DNA of 64,000 bases. Origin: Aridibacter famidurans. GTDB taxonomy: Bacteria > Acidobacteriota > Blastocatellia > Pyrinomonadales > Pyrinomonadaceae. Positions 36,941-45,291 of this stretch are shown here, in pieces (within the stretch, counting starts at the first letter, position 1; each line of letters opens with the position of its first letter). The stretch is taken from contig JAGFIQ010000030.1 of the NCBI GenBank assembly GCA_024103495.1, positions 1 to 64,000 on the forward strand, in the 5' to 3' direction. The notes beneath the pieces were generated by a model. That model had not been told where the DNA came from, did no database searches, and saw only the letters and a list, made by a program, of their open reading frames with translations. Made by a program: the position numbers and the translations under genes.

Positions 36941-36950
36941 CGAGTGATCG

Positions 36951-37301
36951 ATGAGCGTTGATTACAACGGACGCGTGTTTAAGGCGATCGAAAACTCCTC
37001 GTCAGGCGAGGTCTCGGGTGACACGGTCTTTCGTTACTTCCAGGGAGAGAAGGTCGTCTGGGCGGAATACGGAGGCGGCGAGATCGTCCGTGGATTCCTC
37101 ATTGCTACGGTTTTGGAAGACGGCAAGCTCGACGCGAGATACCAGCACGTGAACCGGTCCGGCGAGATAATGACGGGTGTCTGCAGCACCACGCCGGAAG
37201 TTCTGGCTGACGGCCGGCTCCGTTTGCACGAGAAATGGCAATGGACATCGGGCGACGGTTCAGCCGGCGAATCGGTGCTTGAAGAGGTCCAGGTGAATTA
37301 G
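36951..37301 (+). CDS. Conserved small protein commonly labelled N-acetylglutamate synthase (function unproven)
   Basis: 116 aa. It matches a widespread small family along its whole length: NGRVFKAIENSSSGEVSGDT, VWAEYGGGEIVRGFLI, ARYQHVNRSGEIMTG and LHEKWQWTSGDGSAGESVLE. Databases often call it N-acetylglutamate synthase, but it has no GNAT fold signature and its repeated beta-strands suggest a small barrel. It follows recX by 10 bp and is probably cotranscribed. The TAG stop is supplied by the first bases of a TTAGCCACAGATG palindrome. Confidence 0.8.
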   Translation: MSVDYNGRVFKAIENSSSGEVSGDTVFRYFQGEKVVWAEYGGGEIVRGFLIATVLEDGKLDARYQHVNRSGEIMTGVCSTTPEVLADGRLRLHEKWQWTSGDGSAGESVLEEVQVN

Positions 37302-37436
37302 CCACAGATGGAGGGGATATACGCAGATCAGACACGGGCTTTCATTTCGTCTGACGTTGTAATCATTGATTTTATTGAATTAACCGCGGCATCCGACTGT
37401 TTGATATCCGCGTTCATCCCCACCATATGTGGCTAA
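37298..37436. repeat. Palindromic repeat of the TTAGCCACAGATG family
   Basis: Left arm TTAGCCACAGATGGAGGGGA then TATACGCAGAT; right arm ATATCCGCGTTCATCCCCAC then CATATGTGGCTAA. It supplies the stop of the preceding gene and fills most of the gap before alaS. Confidence 0.8.
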
Positions 37437-37515
37437 CCCCCGCCGTCCGGCGCTTCTGCCGACACCCCAAACTTGATAAACTTCCTGTTTCCCCCGAATT
37501 TCGGGCGCAAGAGCT

Positions 37516-40434
37516 ATGAAAGGCAGCGAGATCAGACAGAAGTTCCTCGATTACTTCGAAGAACGCGGTCACAAAGTGGTGCATTCGTCGCCGCTTCTCC
37601 CCGCGAACGACCCCACTTTGCTGTTCGTCAACGCCGGGATGAACCAGTTCAAGGATGTATTCCTGGGCAACGACAAGCGCGATTACTCGCGGGCGGCGTC
37701 GTCGCAGAAGTGCATACGCGCTGGCGGCAAACACAACGACCTTGACGAGGTAGGAAAGACCGCGCGGCACCACACCTTCTTCGAGATGCTCGGGAATTTC
37801 TCGTTCGGCGACTACTTCAAGGAAGACGCTATAGATTTCGCCTGGGATTTTCTGGTCAACGAGCTCGGGCTGGAGGAATCAAGGCTCTGGTTTACGGTCT
37901 TCGAGGGCGACGAAGAGGTGCCTGCCGACGAAGAAGCCGAACAGCTATGGATCAAGGCCGGTGCGAAGCCCGAACGCGTCCTTCGCTTTGGGAAAAAGGA
38001 CAACTTCTGGCAGATGGGCGACACGGGCCCGTGCGGGCCGTGCTCCGAGATCCACTACTTCATGGGCGACGATCCGAACGATCCGGAGAAGAACCGCGCC
38101 GACCTTGTGAACGCCGAGTACGGCGACGAGAACATCGAGATCTGGAACCTTGTGTTCATGCAGTTCGACCGCTCGGAAGACGGCAGAGGCGGATTTACGC
38201 TGACGGAACTTCCGGCGCCTTCGGTCGATACGGGGATGGGACTCGAGAGGATCTCGGCGGTGATGCAGGGCGTTTCGACGAACTACGAAACGGACCTGAT
38301 CCGGCCGATCATCGATTTTATCGCCGCGCTGAGTGAGGAGTCCGACGTAGGGGCGGGGCTTGTCCCCGCCCGGCGCGATGAGCAGGGAGCTGTGGGCGGA
38401 GGCAGAAACGCGGCCGTCAGGGAGCGTGCCGCAGACGAAGGCGGAACCCCGAGCGTCAGCGAGGGGGCAGGGAGCGAAGCGACCGAAGGCGGAACCCCGA
38501 GCGTCAGCGAGGGGGCAGGGAGCGAAGCGACCGAGGTATACGACACTTTCGACGACCGGAAGAAGTTCGCCTGCCGTGTGATCGCCGATCACGCACGCGC
38601 GACGGCGTTCGCCATCGCCGACGGGATCCTGCCTGGAAACGAAGGCCGGAACTATGTTCTCCGCAAGATAATGCGCCGCGCGATCTATAACGGCCGCGAC
38701 CACCTGGGCTTCGACGGGCCGTTCTTCAGCGACGTCTGCCATTTCGTCGTTGGACAGATGAGAGACGCTTTTCCTGAATTAGAAGCACAGCGCGGCTTTA
38801 TTCGCAGAATGGTCCTGCTTGAGGAAGAGCGGTTCGGGAATACGTTAAGTGCAGGATCGAAGAAGTTCGCCGAGAAACTCGGAAAGGTCGAAAGCAACAC
38901 GTACGATCCGACTTCGGAAGAACTTTTCATCGAAGCCGCCAGGCTTTTCGACACGTTCGGATATCCGCGCGACCTGATCCGCGTACGGCTTGAAGAGCAG
39001 GGGATCGAGTTCTCCGAGGTCGAGTTTGATAACCGATTCGACAGGGCGCTGGCCGATCTGCAAGCATCAAGCGCGATCGGGAAGACCCAACAGGCGGAGA
39101 AGATAAATCCTGTCTACGCTGAGATCCTCGAGAAGACGGGCCCGACCGAATTTCTCGGTTACGAGAGAACGAACGCCGAGGGTTCGAAAGTGACGGCACT
39201 CGTGAAGGACGACAAGCTGGTCGACGAACTGAACGAAGGCGAAGAGGGGCTGATCGTTCTCGACCGGACGCCTTTCTACGCGGAAGCCGGAGGTCAGGTC
39301 GGCGACCGGGGCAAGCTCTACAACGCCTCGGCACAGATTGATGTGGTAGACACGTTCGCTCCGATCCAGGGTGTGACTCTTCACAAATCGAAGCTCGCGC
39401 GCGGCTCGGTGAAGGTCGGCGACGACATCAACGCGACCGTCGATTCCTTCAAGCGCGACGCCACCCGCCGGAACCACACCGCTACGCACCTCGTTCACGC
39501 GGCTCTCAAGGAGGTTCTCGGCTCGCACGTGAAGCAGGCCGGATCGGTTGTGGCCCCGAACTACCTTCGCTTCGATTTCACGCATTACCAGCCGATGTCC
39601 GAAGCGGAGATCCGCGAGATCGAGGACCTTGTGAACAAGTACATCCTTGAGAACGAGCCGGTGAACACGGACCTGATGCCGATCGAGGAGGCGATGCGCA
39701 GCGGAGCCGTCGCAATGTTCGGCGAGAAATACGGATCGGAGGTGCGTGTGCTGTCGGTCGGAAACGGCGAGTTCTCTAAGGAGCTCTGCGGAGGCACGCA
39801 CGTTTCGGCGACGGGCGACATAGGCAGTTTCAAAATAACGGCCGACGAGGCGATCGCATCCGGCGTGCGGAGGATCCGCGCGATCACCGGTTTCGACGCC
39901 TTCAGGCGGTTTCGCGAAGACGAACTGCTGATCGACCGTTCGTTGGGAGTCCTGAAGACGCAACGCGACCAGCTTCCCATCGCTATCGAGAAGCTGTACG
40001 AAGATCTCAAGAAAGCGAGGAAAGAGGTAGAGGACCTGAAACTGAAGATCGCTTCGGGCTCGGTCGGCGGAAGCGCTAACGGAGACGAGGCGCGCGACGT
40101 GAAAGGCGTCAAGGTCCTTGCGAAGACCGTCGAAGACCTGGACCCGAGCGGGATGCGGCATCTTTCGGACACGCTGATGGCGAAGGTTAAGTCGGGCGTC
40201 GTGATCATCGGCAGGAAGGCCGACGGAAAGGTGTCGTTCATCGTACGCGTCTCGGACGACCTTACGGACAGGGTGAAAGCGGGAAACATTATCCGCGAGA
40301 TCGCCCCGATCGTAGGCGGCAAAGGCGGCGGGAAGCCGGACATGGCGGAAGGCGGCGGCCCGGAGGCCGAGAAGCTCTCGGAGGCGATCGACGCAAGCTA
40401 CTCAATTATTGAGAGAATGATTGAACAGGGGTAA
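37516..40434 (+). CDS. alaS: Alanyl-tRNA synthetase with an in-frame repeat insertion
   Basis: 972 aa; usual length about 875. Catalytic class II core at the N-terminus (LLFVNAGMNQFKDVFLG, HHTFFEMLGNFSFGDYF), then RVIADHARATAFAIADG, the editing-domain HTATH (~654-658) with CGGTHVSATGD, and the DHHA1 C-terminal domain. It charges tRNA-Ala and clears misacylated Ser/Gly. Residues ~277-340 are an insertion (DVGAGLVPARRDEQG..., then GGTPSVSEGAGSEATE twice) replacing a loop of about ten residues just before RVIADH. The last codons and stop (GAACAGGGGTAA) come from a palindromic repeat. Confidence 0.97.
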   Translation: MKGSEIRQKFLDYFEERGHKVVHSSPLLPANDPTLLFVNAGMNQFKDVFLGNDKRDYSRAASSQKCIRAGGKHNDLDEVGKTARHHTFFEMLGNFSFGDYFKEDAIDFAWDFLVNELGLEESRLWFTVFEGDEEVPADEEAEQLWIKAGAKPERVLRFGKKDNFWQMGDTGPCGPCSEIHYFMGDDPNDPEKNRADLVNAEYGDENIEIWNLVFMQFDRSEDGRGGFTLTELPAPSVDTGMGLERISAVMQGVSTNYETDLIRPIIDFIAALSEESDVGAGLVPARRDEQGAVGGGRNAAVRERAADEGGTPSVSEGAGSEATEGGTPSVSEGAGSEATEVYDTFDDRKKFACRVIADHARATAFAIADGILPGNEGRNYVLRKIMRRAIYNGRDHLGFDGPFFSDVCHFVVGQMRDAFPELEAQRGFIRRMVLLEEERFGNTLSAGSKKFAEKLGKVESNTYDPTSEELFIEAARLFDTFGYPRDLIRVRLEEQGIEFSEVEFDNRFDRALADLQASSAIGKTQQAEKINPVYAEILEKTGPTEFLGYERTNAEGSKVTALVKDDKLVDELNEGEEGLIVLDRTPFYAEAGGQVGDRGKLYNASAQIDVVDTFAPIQGVTLHKSKLARGSVKVGDDINATVDSFKRDATRRNHTATHLVHAALKEVLGSHVKQAGSVVAPNYLRFDFTHYQPMSEAEIREIEDLVNKYILENEPVNTDLMPIEEAMRSGAVAMFGEKYGSEVRVLSVGNGEFSKELCGGTHVSATGDIGSFKITADEAIASGVRRIRAITGFDAFRRFREDELLIDRSLGVLKTQRDQLPIAIEKLYEDLKKARKEVEDLKLKIASGSVGGSANGDEARDVKGVKVLAKTVEDLDPSGMRHLSDTLMAKVKSGVVIIGRKADGKVSFIVRVSDDLTDRVKAGNIIREIAPIVGGKGGGKPDMAEGGGPEAEKLSEAIDASYSIIERMIEQG
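38346..38535 (+). repeat. Composite repeat insertion inside alaS
   Basis: First a GC hairpin GGCGGGGCTTGTCCCCGCC (38352-38370), then a 60-bp spacer, then two exact-length copies of a 48-bp unit (38440-38487 and 38488-38535, GGCGGAACCCCGAGCGTCAG onwards). The copies differ at very few bases. The unit is related to the non-coding array at 21261-21460 and to single copies at 22241 and 57685. Confidence 0.93.
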
Positions 40435-40516
40435 AGGGGATGAAGGAGATCACGAAAACAAAGTGCGTTGCTAGCCGAATCTTCCTCAATCTCCTTCACC
40501 CCCTTTATCCCTGTTC
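40424..40516. repeat. Palindromic repeat of the AACAGGGATGAAGG family
   Basis: Left arm AACAGGGGTAAAGGGGATGA then AGGAGAT, right arm ATCTCCTTCACCCCCTTTAT then CCCTGTT. It contains the alaS stop codon and ends only 17 bp before the likely start of the aldehyde dehydrogenase. Confidence 0.9.
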
Positions 40517-40533
40517 CATCTCTTGATCCAAAA

Positions 40534-42123
40534 GTGACCAAGCCAATCGAAAAACCAATCCCCTCCGGCGAACTCGTCTCCTTCGATCCGGCGACCGGCG
40601 AAGAGATAGGGCGCGTGATGAAGCGTACCTCGGAAGAGGTCGCCAAGGTCGTTGAGAACGCGCGCGACGCATTCGAGATCTGGAAGCGGACGCCGTTCGC
40701 CGAGCGCGCCAGGATAGTGATGCGCGCCCGCGAATCGCTCCTGTCACAGATGGACGAGGTCGCGGAACTGATCTCGCGCGAGATGGGCAAGCCCGTTGCC
40801 GAAGCGCTCTCGACCGACATCACGCCCGCGCTCGACCTGATGCAGTATTTCGCGCGGAACTCCGAAAAGATCCTCAGCCCCAGAAAGCGCGGCATAGGCT
40901 TCCTTGGTCTTATGGGCCGCAGCTCGACCATCGCGTATAAGCCTCTGGGTGTGGTCGGGATCATCTCTCCCTGGAATTATCCGCTCACGATCCCACTGGG
41001 AGAGGCCGTTATGGCGCTGATGGCCGGAAACACTGTGGTCCTCAAACCGAGCGAGCTGACTCCGCTTGTCGGAGAGAAGATCGGCGAGCTGTTCGAGAAG
41101 GCCGGCATTCCCAGGCACGTCTTCCAGGTCGTTTCGGGCGACGGCGAGACGGGAGCGGCGCTTGTCGCGGAAGGCCTCGACAAGATCATGTTCACGGGCA
41201 GCGTGAAGACCGGGAAGGCGATCGCGAAGGCCGCCGCCGAATCGCTGACGCCGGTCGTTCTCGAGCTCGGCGGCAAGGACCCGATGGTCGTCTTCGCCGA
41301 CGCCGATCTGGAAAGCGCGGCGGACGCCGCTGTCTGGGGCGCGTTCACGAACGCCGGTCAGGCGTGCTCCTCGGTCGAACGGCTTTATGTCGAGGCTAAG
41401 GCTGCCGAGAGATTTACTAAGCTTGTCGTCGAGCGTGCTAAAAAACTGAAGGTCGGTCCCGGGACGGATTGCTCCAACGATGTCGGCGCGATGAGCAGCG
41501 AACGCCAGAGGAAGATCGTCGAGGAGCACGTCGCGGCGTTCGAGCGCGAGGGGGCGGAGATACTGACCGGCGGCAACGATTCGGAGATAAAGGCGCCGTA
41601 CTACCCGCCCACAGTCATTGCCAAAGCGAAGAACAAGATGCGTGCGATGCGCGACGAGACGTTCGGCCCGACGCTCCCGATCGCTACTTTCAAGACCGAA
41701 TCGGAAGCCGCGGAACTTGCGAACGACACCGTGTTCGGCCTCGCGGCGAGCGTCTGGACTAAAGACATCGCGAAAGGAAGGCGTGTGGCGGGCAAGATCC
41801 GCGCGGGAACGGTCTGCGTGAACGAGGTCCTCTACACTCACGGCATCCCGCAGACGCCCTGGGGCGGCTTCGGCGACAGCGGTTACGGCCGGACGCACGG
41901 CGACGAGGGCCTTAAGGAACTGGTCGCCGTCCAGCACATTCACGTCAACCGGTTCACATTCCTTCCCGACATTTGGTGGTTCGGTTACTCCTCGAACGCC
42001 GTCGGGACCTTCCGCGAGATGGCTAAGAAGTTCGCCAGCGGGTCATTCTTCAAACTCGTCAGCTTCCTGCCGGACATGCTCAAACGGGTCCGGGAGATGA
42101 GGCAAAAGAGCGGCAGCGATTAA
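40534..42123 (+). CDS. NAD(P)-dependent aldehyde dehydrogenase
   Basis: 529 aa from a GTG at 40534 (MTKPIEKPIPSGELVSFDP); the frame is open further up to a TTG at 40468, but that would translate the palindromic repeat. Motifs: SPWNYPLTIPL (cofactor), FTGSVKTGKAIA, catalytic Glu in LELGGKDPMVVF, catalytic Cys in NAGQACSSVERLYV, then ETFGPTLPI. Oxidises an aldehyde to the acid; substrate unknown, closest by eye to succinate-semialdehyde or coniferyl-aldehyde types. An extra ~60-residue C-terminus with a hydrophobic patch follows the domain. The stop overlaps the convergent antiporter stop by 4 nt. Confidence 0.9.
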   Translation: MTKPIEKPIPSGELVSFDPATGEEIGRVMKRTSEEVAKVVENARDAFEIWKRTPFAERARIVMRARESLLSQMDEVAELISREMGKPVAEALSTDITPALDLMQYFARNSEKILSPRKRGIGFLGLMGRSSTIAYKPLGVVGIISPWNYPLTIPLGEAVMALMAGNTVVLKPSELTPLVGEKIGELFEKAGIPRHVFQVVSGDGETGAALVAEGLDKIMFTGSVKTGKAIAKAAAESLTPVVLELGGKDPMVVFADADLESAADAAVWGAFTNAGQACSSVERLYVEAKAAERFTKLVVERAKKLKVGPGTDCSNDVGAMSSERQRKIVEEHVAAFEREGAEILTGGNDSEIKAPYYPPTVIAKAKNKMRAMRDETFGPTLPIATFKTESEAAELANDTVFGLAASVWTKDIAKGRRVAGKIRAGTVCVNEVLYTHGIPQTPWGGFGDSGYGRTHGDEGLKELVAVQHIHVNRFTFLPDIWWFGYSSNAVGTFREMAKKFASGSFFKLVSFLPDMLKRVREMRQKSGSD

Positions 42124-43343
42124 CCGATCCTGGTCATGACGTCGGAAATATGAATGTCCTCGTCGGTCGGAGCGGGCCGCGGTGCGAGCAGCTTGATGAA
42201 CGGCGGAGCGACGAGCGTGGTCGCGATCGCCATGAAGAGGACCGCGGCGAAAGCCTTCGAATTGATCACCGCCAGGCTCAGGCCCAGCTGGGCGACGACG
42301 ATACCTACCTCGCCTCTCGGCACCATACCCACGCCGACGCGCATCGCGTCCTTGAATCCCATGTTCGCCGCGCCGAGTCCGCACCCGAGCATCTTCGAAA
42401 GGATCGCGACCAGCGTGATCACCAGCGAGTACATAATGACGTCCGACTCGGTGAAGAGTGTCACGTCGAGCTGCATCCCTATGTAAACGAGGAAGAACGG
42501 AACCATGAACTCCATCACGCCGTTGGAAAGCTGGCGCATTCCCGGATTGTCCTCGGTGGCCTCGGACAGCGCCATTCCTGCCAGGAACGCGCCGATGATC
42601 GCCGCCACCTCGATATAGAGCGCGACAAAGGAGAGGCCAAGGCAAAGGATCAGGCCGAACTTGAAGAACGGCTTGGAAATGCGGAGGTTATTGATCGCGG
42701 GGGCGAGCCAGGTAAAGAGCCTCGATCCGACGGCTCCCACGACAATCACGAACACGATCGCGGAGACGGCGGTCGCGATGATCGCGTAGTAGTTGATCGT
42801 ACCTTCGCTGACGCTTGAGACGACGGAGAGGATCATCAGCCCGAGAATGTCGTCGATGACCGCCGCGCCCAGGATCACCCTCGATGTCGCGTCGTTGATG
42901 AGGCCGAGCGATCCCAGGACCCTCGCCGTGATCCCCACGGAAGTCGCGACCAGCGCGGCGCCCATGAACATCGCCTCGGCGAAGTTCCCGCCCCAGAGCG
43001 TCGCTACGAAATAGCCGGCGACGAACGGGATGGCGATCCCGAGAACGCCTACGAGGATCGCCTTGTTGCCGACGCTCAGAAGGGACTTAGGCTTGATGTC
43101 GAGGCCTACGTTGAAGAGCAGGAGGATGACGCCTATCTCGGCGAAAATGCTGAGGATCTCGGAGGGCTGGACGATCCCGAGCACGCTCGGGCCGATGATA
43201 ACTCCGGCGAGGATCTCGCCGACGACGGCCGGCTGCCTCAGACGCTCGAATATTTCCGCCATTACCTTGGCGGTGATGAGTATCGTGAACAGCGCCAGAA
43301 GAAGACCGGCGTGCCCGCTGTCTGCGGCGAGAAATAACAGCAC
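42120..43343 (-). CDS. Kef-type cation:proton antiporter (CPA2 family)
   Basis: 407 aa, about twelve membrane segments. Motifs of CPA2 exchangers: RLRQPAVVGEILAGVIIGPS (~34-53), LLLFNVGLDIKPKSL (~72-86), and AAVIDDILGLMILSVVS (~152-168) with the transport Asp pair. No RCK/TrkA-N domain follows, so regulation differs from KefB/C. It probably exchanges Na+ or K+ for H+ at the inner membrane. The gene is convergent with the aldehyde dehydrogenase. Confidence 0.92.
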   Translation of the reverse strand: MLLFLAADSGHAGLLLALFTILITAKVMAEIFERLRQPAVVGEILAGVIIGPSVLGIVQPSEILSIFAEIGVILLLFNVGLDIKPKSLLSVGNKAILVGVLGIAIPFVAGYFVATLWGGNFAEAMFMGAALVATSVGITARVLGSLGLINDATSRVILGAAVIDDILGLMILSVVSSVSEGTINYYAIIATAVSAIVFVIVVGAVGSRLFTWLAPAINNLRISKPFFKFGLILCLGLSFVALYIEVAAIIGAFLAGMALSEATEDNPGMRQLSNGVMEFMVPFFLVYIGMQLDVTLFTESDVIMYSLVITLVAILSKMLGCGLGAANMGFKDAMRVGVGMVPRGEVGIVVAQLGLSLAVINSKAFAAVLFMAIATTLVAPPFIKLLAPRPAPTDEDIHISDVMTRIG

Positions 43344-43437
43344 GCAACAATTCTACTACCTATGGCAAATGCAAGGCTCGGCGAGGGATATGCGTCACTT
43401 GACGATTGCTCGGGACGGACTGTAATCTGACTGTTGC

Positions 43438-43514
43438 GGCAGGGTAGCTCAACCGGTTAGAGCGCGGGATTCATAACCCCGAGGTTGGGAGTTCAAGTCT
43501 CCCCTCTGCTACCA
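43438..43514 (+). tRNA. tRNA with CAT anticodon (probably tRNA-Met, elongator)
   Basis: 77 nt with encoded CCA. Acceptor GGCAGGG pairs with CTCTGCT (two G-U pairs); D arm GCTC-AACCGGTTA-GAGC; anticodon arm CGGGA-TTCATAA-CCCCG, with an A-C mismatch at the loop-closing pair; variable AGGTT; T arm GGGAG-TTCAAGT-CTCCC. The first pair and D-arm do not look like initiator tRNA. A CAT anticodon also fits tRNA-Ile2 (lysidine-modified), which cannot be excluded by eye. Confidence 0.93.
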
Positions 43515-43522
43515 GATATCGG

Positions 43523-43553
43523 AAAAACGGCACGTGTTCGGCGTGCCGTTTTT
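43523..43553 (+). terminator. Rho-independent terminator of the tRNA gene
   Basis: AAAAACGGCAC-GTGTTCGGC-GTGCCGTTTTT: an 11-bp stem followed by T residues, 8 nt after the CCA end. Confidence 0.93.
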
Positions 43554-44030
43554 CAATGTTCATTGGTCAACGATCAGCGATCAATGATGGTTGATACCTT
43601 CGTGTATCTTTGTGCCTCTTCGTGGTTTTTCCCCTATTTCGTCTTGCCATGATTCGAGACAATCAATTGGTCTTTGTTACCCGATAACTCTGCGGTCCTT
43701 GGCGCCTTTGCGACTTTGCGGGAGGTAACCCTGAGGTAAACTCCTTTCTTGGCTCCCCTTAGTCCAGAGGTCGGGCCTCTCGCAAAGTCGCAAAGGCGCC
43801 AAGTCCCGCAAAGGATTTGATCCCAACACCTGCACGGCCTTCGTCAGGTGCTCCATATGCGTCTTGCGGTTCGGCCCCTTTCGAGCAGAGATCGTTTTTC
43901 CGGATGCGATGCTGCAGACATCGCGCTCCTGGCGGAGCGGAGGAACCGGACTCTTTCAAAAATATCTCTGTCTCAAAGAACAGGAAGGCTCGAAACCGCG
44001 CCTGAACTACCATGCCGTACCGGCCCAAGA
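43554..44030. repeat. Gap with several palindromic repeats, no gene
   Basis: A 23-bp perfect inverted repeat (CTTGGCGCCTTTGCGACTTT onwards at 43698-43720 and its complement at 43781-43803) of the GCAAAG family dominates. A single right arm of the CACGAAG family lies at 43603-43632, and one end of the CTACAGACAT element (GATGCTGCAGACATCGCGCT) at about 43909-43940. A GGTCAACGATCAGCGATCAA run is at 43565. Confidence 0.75.
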
Positions 44031-44534
44031 TCAGCCGTAGGTGTCTGCCTGTTTCCAGAACCACGCGAATAACGGATTGGCGAGCTGACGGACGGGACTT
44101 AGGAAGAAGTAGGAAACGAGCAGGAAGGTCAAAGCGCTTCGCCAAGGAACCCCAAGAAAAGCGCTGCAATGCATGCACTCATAAGGATCAGAGAAGAAGA
44201 TCCCTGCGCCTGAGATCGCCTGAGTCGCCGACGCCCAGCCCGCGAGCGCTCCCCAGGAACCGATCCACATCAACTGCGCGCGGACCAAGCTTTTTCCGTC
44301 TTTCGAAAGAAGAAGAAGGAACCGAGCCAGAAAAGCCGCTATTGCAAAACCGGCAAAAGCCGCTCCCAAAGCTGTTTCCCTCCAAAATGTGTAGGTCCCG
44401 GGAACGTCAAAGATCAGATCAGAGAGATTCTCGACGAGATTCAAGGACAGGAACACCAAGATAAAGAACGCCGCCGACATAGACAGGAACCGCGTCGATC
44501 GCACTGTTTTCCAATATGCTTCTTTAAACGTCAT
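44031..44534 (-). CDS. Membrane protein of unknown function
   Basis: 167 aa with four hydrophobic segments (residues ~17-35, ~53-76, ~88-105 and ~131-148). A short CMHC motif (SDPYECMHCSAFLGVPW, ~116-132) may bind metal or be a redox pair. No family recognised. Base composition is a little lower in GC than its neighbours. Confidence 0.65.
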   Translation of the reverse strand: MTFKEAYWKTVRSTRFLSMSAAFFILVFLSLNLVENLSDLIFDVPGTYTFWRETALGAAFAGFAIAAFLARFLLLLSKDGKSLVRAQLMWIGSWGALAGWASATQAISGAGIFFSDPYECMHCSAFLGVPWRSALTFLLVSYFFLSPVRQLANPLFAWFWKQADTYG

Positions 44535-44540
44535 ATTGAA

Positions 44541-44632
44541 CTTTGAACAATCGAAGCGGGCAAGCCCGCCGCTGAACGGCCATCTGCCTGCCCGCTTTGA
44601 ACTTTGAACCTTGAACTTTGAACTTTGGCTTG
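44541..44632. repeat. Short direct repeats of TTGAACTT units next to a gene end
   Basis: GAACTTTGAAC at 44541, then TTTGAACTTTGAACCTTGAA and further units up to 44632, ending 3 nt from the stop of the methyltransferase. A GCGGGCAAGCCCGC hairpin (44557) lies between. Confidence 0.75.
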
Positions 44633-44634
44633 TT

Positions 44635-45246
44635 TCAATCCGCGGTGCCCCAGTATTCGAACGAAGCGAACTTCGGGCTGTCCACGTAATCCGATTCCAT
44701 ATCGCGGATCCTGAATCCCCCTTCCTCGATGCATCTCGGGATCTTGCGGTTCAGGTTGCAGCCTCCGCCTATCTTCTTCCAGACCGGGTTGATCCTCTCC
44801 TGCCACTTTCGCACGTCGTCGTCCGGCGCCTCTCCGTGCTCGCAAAAGATCAGTTTTCCTCCCGGTTTCAGTACGCGGCGCATCTCCCCGAGCGCCTTCA
44901 GCCACCCCTCGATCGTGCACAGGGCGTACGTCAGCATCACGGTATCGGCGCTCTTGTCGTCGAGAGGCACTTCTTCGCCGGGCAGGTCGAGCCATCGGAC
45001 CTCGACCGGCGAAGCTTCCAGGTTCTTCTCAGCCTTTCGCCTCATTCCCTTCGAAGGTTCGAGCCCCCACACGAACTCGACCTTCTGCCTGTCGTAGAAC
45101 TTCAGATTGAGTCCCGACCCCATCCCGATCTCAAGCACCCGCCCTTCAGCCATCGGAACCACTTTCTCCCTTTGCTTCTCGATGGCCGGAAGGCCGCAGG
45201 CATAGTTGATCAAATGCGGCAGGACATAATTCTCATATAACTTCAT
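44635..45246 (-). CDS. Class I SAM-dependent methyltransferase (Methyltransf_11, METTL7-like)
   Basis: 203 aa. SAM motif I is VLEIGMGSGLNLKFY (~37-51); the acidic residue at the end of beta-2 is in WGLEPS (~60-65); motif post-I TVMLTYALCTIEGW (~101-114); then EMRRVLKPGGKLIFCEHG (~121-138). The overall pattern (YENYVLPHLINYACG start) resembles the phospholipid/small-molecule methyltransferases related to METTL7 and PmtA. Soluble. Substrate unknown. Confidence 0.88.
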   Translation of the reverse strand: MKLYENYVLPHLINYACGLPAIEKQREKVVPMAEGRVLEIGMGSGLNLKFYDRQKVEFVWGLEPSKGMRRKAEKNLEASPVEVRWLDLPGEEVPLDDKSADTVMLTYALCTIEGWLKALGEMRRVLKPGGKLIFCEHGEAPDDDVRKWQERINPVWKKIGGGCNLNRKIPRCIEEGGFRIRDMESDYVDSPKFASFEYWGTAD

Positions 45247-45291
45247 AGCTTGTCCTCCGTTTCGTGTGGTTAGACGGTGTTCCCGGGAAGA

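Noticed and set aside
36951..37301. N-acetylglutamate synthase activity
   Set aside because: Only a database label for the family; no acetyl-CoA binding motif of GNAT or ArgA/ArgJ type is visible, so I did not assign the function or a symbol.
43438..43514. Initiator tRNA-fMet
   Set aside because: The acceptor starts with a G-U pair, not the C-A-type mismatch of initiators, and the anticodon stem lacks three consecutive G-C pairs at the loop.
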